This document shows positions 46,921 through 56,615 of a stretch of 64,000 bases of DNA, piece after piece. The DNA comes from Physcia stellaris (Eukaryota > Ascomycota > Lecanoromycetes > Caliciales > Physciaceae), in assembly GCA_018902385.1 (NCBI GenBank), contig JABSSW010000039.1, positions 1-64,000 on the forward strand, written 5' to 3'. A program made the position numbers and the translations under genes. Position 1 is the stretch's first letter. Each line of letters begins with the position of its first letter. The notes beneath the pieces were generated by a model. It saw only the letters and a program-made list of their open reading frames with translations. It did not search any database and was not told where the DNA came from.

Positions 46921-47721
46921 ATGCAGCTCTCCTACCTAATCCTCTCTTCCCTAGCCTGCCTAGCAGCAGCGACGCCGATAGAAAAGCGACACCTCTCCCC
47001 ATGGCCCACACCAATAAGAACATACTTCTCCGCCCTTTCCTCGCGCCTTTCCGCCATCCGCGCCGCAAACCCTCAAAGTCTCCCAACATGCACCTTCTCC
47101 TCCGCCGTCCTCCCCAACTCATCTCTTCCCGCTCCGTCACCAGGCTTGATACCCTACCATATCGCCGTCGGGCGCGGCACACAGAACTACACCTGCGACA
47201 CCACCAACCCCCAAGCAGCGCCCAAAGCCGTCGGCGCCCTCGCAACACTCTACAACACCTCCTGCCTCGCAGCCATAAACCCCTACATGCTCTCCCTCGT
47301 GCCCGCCGCCGCGCTCTCGGTCCCTTCACCCCGCAACGGGCGGGAGCTGTTCCCGGCCCAGAGCGTGTTGAGCGGCCATCACTACTTCAGCGACCTGACG
47401 ACCGCGACCTTCAACCTCCACACCGAGACCCACAACTTTGGCATCACCTTCAACAAGAAGATCGCGAACGTCACCGCGCCGGCTGCCAATCCGGGTAATG
47501 TACCCAATAAAGGCCCCGATGGCTCCAAGCCGGTACCCTGGCTGAAACTGCAGACACAGATCCCGAACGGCAACGTGAGTCCTGCGGACGATCTGGGCGG
47601 CGTGAGGGAGGTGTATAGAGTCAATACCGCGGGCGGAGCGGCGCCGAGTACGTGTAGTGGGATGCCGGCGAGCTTTGAGGTGCAGTATGCGGCTGAATAC
47701 TGGTTCTTTGGGACTTCGTAG
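46921..47721 (+). CDS. Secreted DUF3455-family protein
   Basis: This single-exon gene encodes 266 aa. Residues 1-18 form a clear signal peptide, followed by a short propeptide ending in E-K-R, a Kex2-type site at about 21-23. Family motifs are readable: A-V-G-R-G-T-Q-N-Y-T-C near 88-98, A-V-G-A-L-A-T-L-Y-N, G-H-H-Y-F-S-D, P-W-L-K-L-Q, G-G-V-R-E-V-Y-R-V-N-T-A-G-G and a terminal V-Q-Y-A-A-E-Y-W-F-F-G. Fungal members are often mislabelled malate dehydrogenase, but there is no Rossmann fold here. The function of the family is unknown. Several N-glycosylation sites fit secretion. The 5' half is rich in C-ending codons, unlike its neighbours. Confidence 0.85.
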   Translation: MQLSYLILSSLACLAAATPIEKRHLSPWPTPIRTYFSALSSRLSAIRAANPQSLPTCTFSSAVLPNSSLPAPSPGLIPYHIAVGRGTQNYTCDTTNPQAAPKAVGALATLYNTSCLAAINPYMLSLVPAAALSVPSPRNGRELFPAQSVLSGHHYFSDLTTATFNLHTETHNFGITFNKKIANVTAPAANPGNVPNKGPDGSKPVPWLKLQTQIPNGNVSPADDLGGVREVYRVNTAGGAAPSTCSGMPASFEVQYAAEYWFFGTS

Positions 47722-49260
47722 TCCTGCTGGAGGGGAGGGGAGGGGGCTTTTTCGATTCTTGATACCGATGTTTATACACTAGGGATAGGCAGCTTGGCGT
47801 TTTTGAAGGGGGTGATGGGGGATGAGCGACGTGAATGCCTCGATGAATACCTTTAGTGCTGAGATATCGAGAGGACTCGGCTTCGATGCTGGGAATATGA
47901 TAATTATCTCAGATGTTGTTCTCCTTTGCTCTGGTGCGTGATCTTATCGTTTGTTGATCGCGGAGCAGTGAGGTAGTAGATCGGTTGAGCTTCAAATGCT
48001 GGCGTTGTCTTGGAGCTTATCGGGCGGTGATGGGGGAGGTTGGGAGTAAAAGTGGCCATCATGCTAAGATCCTCAAACCCTCCAACGAATCCAAAATCAA
48101 CAGCATCATCCCCAACCCCGAAAATCCTACCCTCTGAAATCTATATCCGCATCCCTACCATAAACACCCCCCTACAACCCTTAACCCACATAGCCCTCTT
48201 AGCATGAGAGACTCATTGCGAACGACCGTAAATGAAAACCAGGCGCTCTAGTAAATATCATCGGCCTGAATACTTGAGTTGGCTTCTTGACCCCGAAGAG
48301 CATTAATCATCAAAGAAACTCAATTGAGTACGAACGAGAAGTGAGAATCTATCCCATTCCCAGCAATTCTATCGAATGCATGGTTATTTGTAAGTTTCTC
48401 TCGGATATAGATACAGATACCCGACCTTGGAGATTTTGGTCTGCTCGATCAAGGATTTGAAAGAGATGGTTGGATGGGTTTTTTGGTTTGAGGAGGTAGT
48501 GATGGGAAAACTTGAGTTGGGTATATGATTGTGAGTTTCTCTGGAGCTTACCTTATCCACAGTGATGTTGAGTATTGCACAGTAAATGAAGCACCAAGAA
48601 CTCGATTTCGGAAATTCGGTTGTCTCAATCCACAATTCGAGATTCTATCTCTGAATATATCTCCAACTCGGATAAGCGTTCATGGAAAATAGCACTCGAT
48701 ACACTAAAGGGACAGCCCCGGGTTTTAGTGAGGTCCTGAGCCACGATTAGCTTAAGCCCATGGCTATACAGTGCCTTTGAGACGCTCAACGGTAAAGTCC
48801 CCTTTATCAGCAAGGAGAATACGGGGAAGTCGACTCGGGGAAATTCCATGTTGCCGATCAGGGACTTGAAATAATATCTCTGGAATACTGCCCAACTTGG
48901 GAAAGCGTTTTGGGGGGACAAAGTTCGATAAGAAATATGAATAGAGTGCCATTAAGACAATCAACGACAAAAGTCCCTTCTATGACAAGGAAACACGGAG
49001 ACCTTGATTCGAGGAATTTTGGTTCGGTCTATCAGTGACTCGGGATGAAATCTCTGGATATGTCCCCAACTCGGGAAAGCATTTGGTGCGAGAAAGGATT
49101 GGATAGGGATTGAGAAGAGGAGATGATTGGATTTACCCCGAATCTAAATAGTGTCTATGATTAGTGTACAGAAATTGCCATTCTGGAAAGGCCTTTTGGC
49201 CTCTGAGCATGGCCCCTGAACTCCCATGAGCTCCCCTAATAATGCCCCCAAATGCCGCCC
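47722..49260. other. Intergenic with degenerate tandem repeats
   Basis: This is the spacer between the DUF3455 and nuclease-like genes. Its right part holds the degenerate repeat units listed at 48590-49110. The left part shows no recognisable gene or RNA. Confidence 0.5.
48590..49110. repeat. Degenerate tandem repeat, about three units of 175-225 bp
   Basis: Shared blocks recur in the same order. ATCTCTG...CCCAACT.GG..AAGCGTT occurs at about 48647-48686, 48871-48912 and 49050-49090. AGTGCC.TT.AGAC..TCAACG..AAAGTCCC followed by CAAGGA and ACGG.GA occurs at about 48772-48830 and 48946-49000. Spacing is near 224 and 179 bp. A weaker partial unit may lie near 48420-48475. Units differ by substitutions and small indels, so the array is old. 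No protein frame is kept through all units. Confidence 0.62.
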
Positions 49261-50859
49261 TCAAGTGCCCCCCATAGCCCCCAAAGCCCCTGAAAGCGAC
49301 CCACCATTGCGCCTAAGTTGTAGTCGAAGGTGTTGTTTCATTGGTGTCATCAGTCTGACCGGCATCTCCTTCGGCCAAATCTGGGCCGCGTCCATGGTTT
49401 CAAGAATTGCCAGCGTCTCAAGGACGCGCTTCTTGTGTGTCCCAAAGCCCCAGTCCATGATGTTCCAAATATCACGCCGTAAGTCCTTGAAGGAGTTTGG
49501 CTTAACAAAACTGTAGCCTTCGATGTTGTGGTGGTGGTACCGCAGGCCCTCTTCCTGAATTGTGATGAAGTGGACGTTAAGAATAGCATGTGTCATGTCG
49601 ATGCATAGGGAGAAGACCATTGAGCGCAAGTCCATCCCGTCCTTATCATGCAGGGTTTTGGTGAGGTGATAAATCTGTCGCTGTGCGCAAACTAGCGCTG
49701 CACCTGCACGCTGGGCTTGTATCTCTGCGTGTTCGATGCTCTGGTTGTAGCTCTTACATTCAACCACCAGGAATGCTGAGACTACCATAGGATGGACCTT
49801 GTACAGGTCCACATACTTCTCCAAGACTTGCCACTGACTCTCCATAAAGGCATCCCTCATTAACCCATAGGTGATATCAGGTTTCGGGACTGACATAATT
49901 TTCTTCGGGTCGAAAGTTGTCTTGTCCTTTTTCGCGTTACCGGTTATAATGCCACTCAAAGCGTTGCGAATGAAAGGGCTGTCCCAAACACCAAGTATGT
50001 GGTCTTCCACCCAATCCTTGTCCTTCACTCCCTCTCTGGTGCCATAAAGCACTTCACGTTTCTCTTTGATGATGGCAGCATCGAGGAACTTAACTAAAAA
50101 GCTGGTCTCTGAGGTCGTTGAGTAAGTTTCTCGCAGTTTCACAGCCTTCTTCGCCGAGTCGTCGGTCATGGTAGTCCCGTGGCGCTCAGTTTTGATAATG
50201 TTCTTTCCGAGATCTATGACTTCCCGGAACGTGTCCGCGTCGGTTGATTTGTGCGGTTTAATGGAATTCAGATCCAGGGCATTGCGGAGTCGGGGGATAT
50301 TATGGGGTTGGGAGCTTGCACCAGAAGCCGATTTGGTAGGTCTAACCATGGTTCCTTTCTCGTGGACTCGGAGATTTGATCTGGTAAGAGGGAGGATTTG
50401 ATCTGGATTTGGTGCAGAGACTGCAGGTTGTGGTGAGACCGGGGTGGACGCTGGCTGATCAGGAGATTCCCCGTAAGCGGAAGATTCCAACCAAGACTGC
50501 ACAAAGGGCTGGCTGTGAGAATGCGACCTCGTCGAAGAAGGATGGTTGGCTGAAGATGGAAGTGGAACTTGGGTAGCTGACAACTTTGGCAAATGTGAGA
50601 CGAATTCTGTCTACTGAAGAGATGTACTCACGGATGGCCGAGTGTGGTCACGCTCTGAAGCTACCGCTGCAGCAAGTATGCCAGCTTGAGCTGTTGCTTC
50701 CTCGGACGGGTACACTGGAGGTAATTGAGCTGGTTGGTGGCTTGGATGCGGAGCTGAAGGTGAGCGAGGTGATGGTGAGCGAGGCGATGGTGAAGGCGAT
50801 GGTGAAGAGTGGGCTTCACTGCGCTTTCGCTTACGAGTCGGCATGCCGGCGTTTGACAT
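49261..50859 (-). CDS. PD-(D/E)XK nuclease-like domain protein (DUF7924-type)
   Basis: Exon 1 is 50859-50632 (start at ATG 50859; 50844 also possible) and ends at a strong GTGAGT donor. The second exon is best started at 50583, removing a 48-nt intron and with it the in-frame TAG at 50611-50613; a 123-nt intron ending at CCAG is the alternative. The product is about 516 aa. The N-terminal 190 residues are Ser/Pro-rich and disordered, with a basic R-K-R-K-R near the start. The C-terminal domain has K-P-D-I-T-Y-G-L, then V-V-E-C-K-S-Y and A-x-x-Q-A-Q-R-A-G-A-A-L-V, fitting the PD-(D/E)XK nuclease core. Such proteins are common, expanded and uncharacterised in Pezizomycotina. The basic motif suggests nuclear targeting. 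Nuclease activity is not proven. Confidence 0.76.
50740..50822 (-). repeat. Low-complexity Ser-Pro-Arg coding repeat
   Basis: GGTGA/GGCGA-type units repeat imperfectly (GTGAGCGAGGTGATG, GTGAGCGAGGCGATG, GTGAAGGCGATG). On the minus strand they encode an S-P-S-P-R-S-P array in the N-terminal tail of the nuclease-like protein. Such arrays are length-variable by slippage. Confidence 0.75.
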
Positions 50860-52067
50860 GCTTGGCAAAAGCAAAGAATGAAATCTGTGAGAAGGCTCGT
50901 GCTATTGTGTAGGACGTCGCTCTCGATGGTCTGAGGATGAAAAGCTGTTGAATACTTTGGCCATTGGGAGAGAAGGAAAGTCGCGACATATGAATTTATG
51001 TACCCTCTGTGTTGATCCCGTTTCTTACGCGCTAAGGGAAATAAGCAAAATCACCAAATCTGCAAGAGTCTTCAGGACAAGTTCAAACCATTGGGAAGAT
51101 ACAAACCACGTACTGCATCACTAGGCTAATCACCTGTTGTACGGGAAGAAACCAATATTGGTTCCACTAAACCCATCCTTGAGACCTCCTAACCCAAACC
51201 GCGCCCTCCTCTTTTTTTGACGTGAGCCAGCTTCACGTCAACAGCAGCATCTCGATTGGTACCTGTCGGTTTTACCTACCCACGAACGAAGAATAGAGGG
51301 ACATAATGGTGAGGCGTTTAGGGCAGGTGTGCATGGGGTGTGTGGTAGAGAGGCGAGGCGCTGAACGCCCTAGCATCTTAAGGAAGAAAGGAGCAGGAGA
51401 CCCAACTACCTACTTTACAATCTTGCTGGATCAGGAGAGGACGTAGGGTGCAACAAGAATAAGGAGCTTGTTGTAGTTGTTTGACTTTTCTGCGCCTGAT
51501 AGAGTCTTTCACAGGAGGTAGAGAAGCGGACTTATCAATAAGTCAGCCATGAATGTACTATAGCTGTCAACTGTCTTTAACAACAGACTCATATGACGGT
51601 CTTGGGATCAATCTGTATTCAATTGCAATAGGAATACCTCTTTTCGCAACTTGGCACTGTGCACTCAAAGTGGCTTCAAGGAAGCGCGGAGGATGGAGGC
51701 TTTGGTGTCAAGAGAGTACTGCAAGGGCCGAAAGGGGCCATGATTCAATCGAAAGTCGTATGCCGCATATATGTGTAGACTTCGGGGGCGTGATATCGTG
51801 ATTTCATGAGTTGTGGAATCAGCCTATATCCATACTTTAAATAGATAACCCTTAGCGTTTGGTATCATTGGACCCTGAGTGACATAATCTTGCATTCGGA
51901 TTTAGAGCTTCACGTTCACACCAAGCTTGAGCTTCGTTTCATCACTTTGGCTTCCCCATCATTCTTCTAGTATTGTTATGATGCCTTGAAGGTTACAGCT
52001 ACTAGCCAGGTAGAATACCCTCTTCCCCTCGCTCTTGAACAATTCCCAGGACCTTTTTTGAGCAACA
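50860..52067. other. Divergent intergenic region (nuclease-like / CDF)
   Basis: This 1.2-kb region must contain both promoters. No gene was recognised. A TTTAAATAGATAA-like AT-rich stretch at about 51836-51850 lies 220 bp before the CDF start. Confidence 0.5.
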
Positions 52068-53489
52068 ATGGATTCATCACCAAGCTCCCACAACTTCCTG
52101 CCGATGCTCCAAAATCCATCCCATAGCCATCCGCCTACGTCTCTCCAGTCTTCGTTTCCAAACCCTCCAGCTGACACCCAACTGAGACGTGCCGTGAGCA
52201 CGTCTTATCAAGCCCTGACACCCCCGCCAGAGGCGAATGACCCTATTGCACGACATCCACTCCAGCATGTCCACGATTCATTCACAGATGTCGAAGGTAG
52301 CCAGAGCCCACGATATACGAGAGATAGCGATCCGTACGAGCTCTCTTCTCGACTCAAACCACAGCTTGAATTGGACATGATAAGAGGAAAGCGCACACGC
52401 GACGGGCTTGGACCGATTACTACGAACAAAGAGGGCGCAAAAGCGAGGAAATTGCAGCACTTCTATGAGAGTCAGAATGAGAACATTGAGCGCTGGTTGA
52501 AGCCCGTGGACGACCATGTCCGTGATGCTAAGCAGTTTGAAGGGGACAACCATCTGAAGTTCAAAATAGCCATCCACGGCTCATTCGCTGCTAATGTCAT
52601 TCTCGCCGGTCTTCAAATCTTTGCAGCAACATCTTCTGGCTCTCTTTCGCTCTTCACAACCATGGCCGATGCCATCTTCGACCCCTTATCCAATGTTACA
52701 CTAATCCTGTGCAATCGTGCGGTTAAGCGGGTTGATCCACGACGATTTCCATCTGGAAAGGCTCGCATCGAGACAGCCGGTAATATTGTATTCTGCTTCA
52801 TCATGGCGGCTGTTTCGTTTCTTATCATCGTACTTTCGATCATGGAGCTCATTGAAGGAAATTTTGCTTCGCCTACTGTTGAGGACGGCAAAGTGCACAA
52901 GGACAAGCTGAAAGTTAAGCCTTTCCATGTGATCTCTATCGTCGCGGTTGCCATCGCGTTCACGACAAAGCTGTGTCTATTCTTCTATTGTTGGTCTCTG
53001 AAACAAACACATAGCCAGATTATGATCCTCTGGAAAGATCATCGGAACGATATGATCATCAACGGCACAGGTATCCTGACATCTGTTGGCGGATCCTGGC
53101 TTAATTGGCGGATAGATCCAATAGGAGCGATAATACTTTCCCTTTTGATCGCCATCATCTGGCTTCGAACTGCGTACTGCGAATTTCAACTTCTCATCGG
53201 GGTTACTGCAGATACGCAGATGCAGCAATGGATTACTTATATCGCCATGACCCATTCATCTTCGATCACGGGCATCGATACTGTCCGAGCATATCATTCA
53301 GGGCCGAGAATTATAGTTGAGGTCGACGTGGTCATGGATCCAGAACAGAGCCTTAGAGACTGCCATGATGTGGCAGAGGCTCTTCAGACGAAGCTTGAAC
53401 GACTGCCGGACGTCGAGAGGGCGTATGTGCATATTGATTACGAGACGAGCCACAAACCGGAACATTTTCTCCTCAAGAAAGTTGAATAA
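52068..53489 (+). CDS. Cation diffusion facilitator (CDF), probable Mn2+ transporter
   Basis: This single-exon gene encodes 473 aa. A long hydrophilic N-terminus (about 165 residues) precedes six predicted membrane spans and a C-terminal cytoplasmic metal-binding-like domain (V-R-A-Y-H-S-G-P-R-I-I-V-E-V-D-V-V-M-D, then V-E-R-A-Y-V-H-I-D-Y-E). Both membrane metal-site motifs are of the D-x3-D type: D201-A-I-F-D205 in span 2 and D324-H-R-N-D328 in span 5. That pattern marks the Mn-CDF branch rather than the Zn-CDF branch, which carries His. Expected role is H+-coupled export of Mn2+ into an organelle or out of the cell. The metal is inferred from motif only. No His-rich loop is present, again unlike zinc members. 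Confidence 0.88.
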   Translation: MDSSPSSHNFLPMLQNPSHSHPPTSLQSSFPNPPADTQLRRAVSTSYQALTPPPEANDPIARHPLQHVHDSFTDVEGSQSPRYTRDSDPYELSSRLKPQLELDMIRGKRTRDGLGPITTNKEGAKARKLQHFYESQNENIERWLKPVDDHVRDAKQFEGDNHLKFKIAIHGSFAANVILAGLQIFAATSSGSLSLFTTMADAIFDPLSNVTLILCNRAVKRVDPRRFPSGKARIETAGNIVFCFIMAAVSFLIIVLSIMELIEGNFASPTVEDGKVHKDKLKVKPFHVISIVAVAIAFTTKLCLFFYCWSLKQTHSQIMILWKDHRNDMIINGTGILTSVGGSWLNWRIDPIGAIILSLLIAIIWLRTAYCEFQLLIGVTADTQMQQWITYIAMTHSSSITGIDTVRAYHSGPRIIVEVDVVMDPEQSLRDCHDVAEALQTKLERLPDVERAYVHIDYETSHKPEHFLLKKVE

Positions 53490-53876
53490 TGAGTGAGACA
53501 AAGGACTTGGCTCTTGAGCAACTGAAAGTCTTGGCATAGCATGGGGCTCAGGGAGTTTTGTTAGAATCTGGGGTTGCTTTGAGATACTCGGATTCGGTCT
53601 GGCGTTTATGGGTCAAGGTACCGAAGAGTACAGCTAGAAACGACGTGATGCTTGATGAGATCATGAATAGATAGTTATAGACCGTAACTGCGTCCATCAG
53701 GAAGAGCAGCAAACAAAGACCTTAATTTGTCCTGCATTTCGATCTGGTCCCCAAGACATGTCAGTAGGTAGAGTACTTGCATACCATACTAGGTAGGCTC
53801 GTAGGCATTCCGGTTCTACTTATGCTATTCCTCATTTGATGGCTTCTTCTCAAGTCTATGCCCCCTTTTCGTCAGC
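53490..53876. other. Convergent 3' spacer (CDF / nitrilase)
   Basis: 387 bp between two convergent genes. It should hold both 3' ends; nothing else was seen. Confidence 0.5.
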
Positions 53877-55243
53877 CTATGGTGGCGGACTAATGTCAAG
53901 TCCCTCAACCTGCAACGGAAACGCGTCTCCCCTGCCATAACTTCCTGCGACATCTAGATCCAATCTTCCCCTTTCACAATCCTCAAGGTCGACCTCGACA
54001 CTCAGCAGCCCACCCTCTTCCTCCTCCCACAGCGGGCCGGCTAGCACAGTGCCGTCAGGACCAATGATGCAGGAACCGCCGCGGCAAACGAACTCTTCGC
54101 CGCTTGGATCTATATCTGTAGACGAAGGCCCTTTGGATGAGGTTTCCGACGGCAGAGCTAACTCATGATTCCCTGGTGCGTCAAGAATTGTGGACTGCTT
54201 TGATTGCGAGCCTGCTTCGTCGTCTGTTGGGACTTTGGTCAGCTTCGGCGCCTCTTTCACATTTCCATTTGCCGGAGTTTGTGACCCGGATGCATTGGAC
54301 GAGGTAGGTGCTGTTGAGTCTGTCTGCTTGCCCGTGATCCAGTCAGGGAGGTGTTTCCGCTTAACACATTGGTTGGCACTGAGGACGTAGGCGCGGGATT
54401 CGAATGCAATGGTGCGCATCAGGGGAAGCCAGGTGTCTCGGGCGTCTGCAGTGGGAGCGAGATACAAGTTCACGTTCTGCGAATAGAGGGAGAACCTGAG
54501 TAGCGGCATGTAATTCTCCCAACAGATCGCAGCCGCCAACGTAAGTTTCACTCCTTTTATCTCTGTAGTAACGGCACGAAGAGTCGAGGGCGAGCCTTGC
54601 GCCCAGATGAGGCGCTCTGTTCCTGTCTGTTCGAAAACAAGTCACCATCAGCGCCACCCATACCAGGATCGATAAGGGCCAGACGCAACAATATTGACAG
54701 CTTCGCAACTTTACTACAGAAGCGGAAGGACAGACATACAGGCATAACCTTTCTCCTCTTCCCCGCACACCCCCTCCTCGGACACACATACACAACAGCA
54801 CAATACAAACTCCCACCCGCCCTCTCCACCACCCCAACCACCAAGAACACCCCCGTCTCCCTCGCAACCTGCTCCAACCTCTCCCTCGTCCCATCCCCTC
54901 TTTCCCATCCCCCCTCCTTATACCCCTCGCCTACATCTTCATACCCTTCCAGGCCCCGCCGCTCAACCCAGTCCCGACCCGCGCCCTGGGGTGTATCCCC
55001 CAAATCCACCGCGCTTTTGAAATACCGCAGGAACTGCTCCCGCCCCTCAGCGCTGCGCGCACCAACGCTGGACCCGAAGGCGCAGGTGCGCGGGTAGCCG
55101 CCGAGATAGGCTTCAGGGAAGAGAAGCAGGTCGATGCCGCGGCTGCCAGCGAGGGAGGCGGTGCTGGCGAGGGCGGAGAAGGTGCTGGCGGTGGTGGAGA
55201 GGGTGTGGGATTGGGAGACTGCGAGGGTGAGGCGTTGAGGCAT
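53877..55243 (-). CDS. Nitrilase-family carbon-nitrogen hydrolase
   Basis: Two exons, 55243-54740 and 54626-53877 (phase 0, GTATGT to CGAACAG), give 417 aa. The catalytic triad is complete: Glu44 in [11 protein letters not shown], Lys165 in K-R-R-K-V-M-P-T-G-T-E-R and Cys203 in [10 protein letters not shown]. The intron splits directly after the Lys motif. Family order continues with P-T-A-D-A-R-D-T-W and then [11 protein letters not shown]. An insert of roughly 70 Ser/Thr/Asn-rich residues lies before that last motif, longer than usual. Nitrilases convert nitriles to acids and ammonia; related fungal enzymes also act on cyanide or amides. The substrate here is unknown. The protein is probably cytosolic. 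Confidence 0.86.
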
Positions 55244-56615
55244 TTTCGGATTTGGTGGTGATGGTTGTGTACAGGTACTCTCTACAGGGGTCGCGGAGGG
55301 CTGTCCGCTCGGAGGTGAGGCTTTGGCGGTGTCGTCGGAGGCTCTGTTGGGAGCATGCCCCGGCTCCGAGGCGTCTTGCCGGAGGTCGCCCCTTCCGAGG
55401 CGAGGTTGGGGGAAACCTCGATGTAGCTAGCGGGCTTGTCTTGGCGTGAAGCACTGCAATCCAGGGCCTCTTTGACCGATGTCCTCCTCGTCTATCACGA
55501 TATGTCAAATTCGAGTCCATTTAACCCTCCCATGCATTTTAGACATCGATGGATTCTACACGTTCTAAACCCACCCATAACTTCTCTTCAAGAAGAAACA
55601 GAATGCCTTGCCTGATCTAGTCTGTGGTGGTTTAGTCAATCCCTACCAGCTCTGCTGATAAACTGGACATTTTGCTGTTAAGACTCTGGGGTTACTTAGA
55701 GCCGGGTCACCAGGCACGCAATAACATGGATACACATGATAAAACATTTGCCTTTTTTCTAGCGCTACGACAGCCAATCGTTTCAATTCACACGGTACGG
55801 AAACAAAAGCCACGCTAACGGTGAAACATTGCAGCGAAGCCGATATCGTTTATATCCAGTCGAGCCACTGCTTCATCGTCTCTTCAACACAGACGCGACT
55901 TGACGTTCTTGTAGCAGAATTCATTACGTTGTGAACCCTCGATCTATGTACCACTCACATGGCCAATTTTCCAATGTTTTCAAACGTACCTTTTGTCACC
56001 GGCTTCAGCATCGTCACCTAGCACTCCCAGAAACGCGTACCCATTCTCAAACTTCTCTGTCATTTGGCTTTACCTAGGCTCTTTGTTATGACGTGACTTG
56101 CTCGCAACAGCTCCTTCTTGCCATTGACACCATATCGAGTCTTCCGTTTGACTAATTTGGCCTTGTCGTACCTTGGCCACACTCGTCTATTGGTTGTCAA
56201 TAGTTCTTTTGTCAGTCCTGTTCAAGCTCTCTTTCGGTACAACACTCCACATTGTCCGCTCTTTACCCGGCAAGCTAGCTTTGTCGGAACAATGTTATTG
56301 TAGCTCTGTTGTTATCGCCTTTCACATCACACTCTTTGTACAGAAATCCCAACAATGGCATCACGTGCGCGAAAGTGAGAGCAATGCGAACAAAGAAGCT
56401 GGTACTTCGAAGCCTCGTCTTTATCTTCCCTCCCTTTTTTCTTAGGATTTAGTCCCTCAAGGGTTCGTAATATTTGCCAAATCACGCTCACTCGCAACAA
56501 AAAGCGCCACCGACGCTTTCGCTGCTAACCGCCAAATAAACACTCTAATAACTGCACTGTGCGGGCCACAGTGCTCGCCAACCTTTCAACAATCCGCCTC
56601 AGCTTGCAGTAAGCT
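55244..56615. other. Divergent intergenic region (nitrilase / metalloreductase)
   Basis: This 1.37-kb region holds both promoters. GATAA occurs at about 55659 and 55739, but the extended ATCWGATAA site of iron-regulated GATA repressors was not seen. One CACGTG lies at about 56363. No gene was recognised. Confidence 0.45.

Noticed and set aside
47001-47498. 165-codon frame inside the DUF3455 gene
   Set aside because: Arg/His/Pro-rich shadow frame without domain features.
54361-55097. Overlapping frames of 166 and 177 codons in the nitrilase gene
   Set aside because: Shadows across the intron and low-complexity sequence; the nitrilase motifs lie in the chosen frame.
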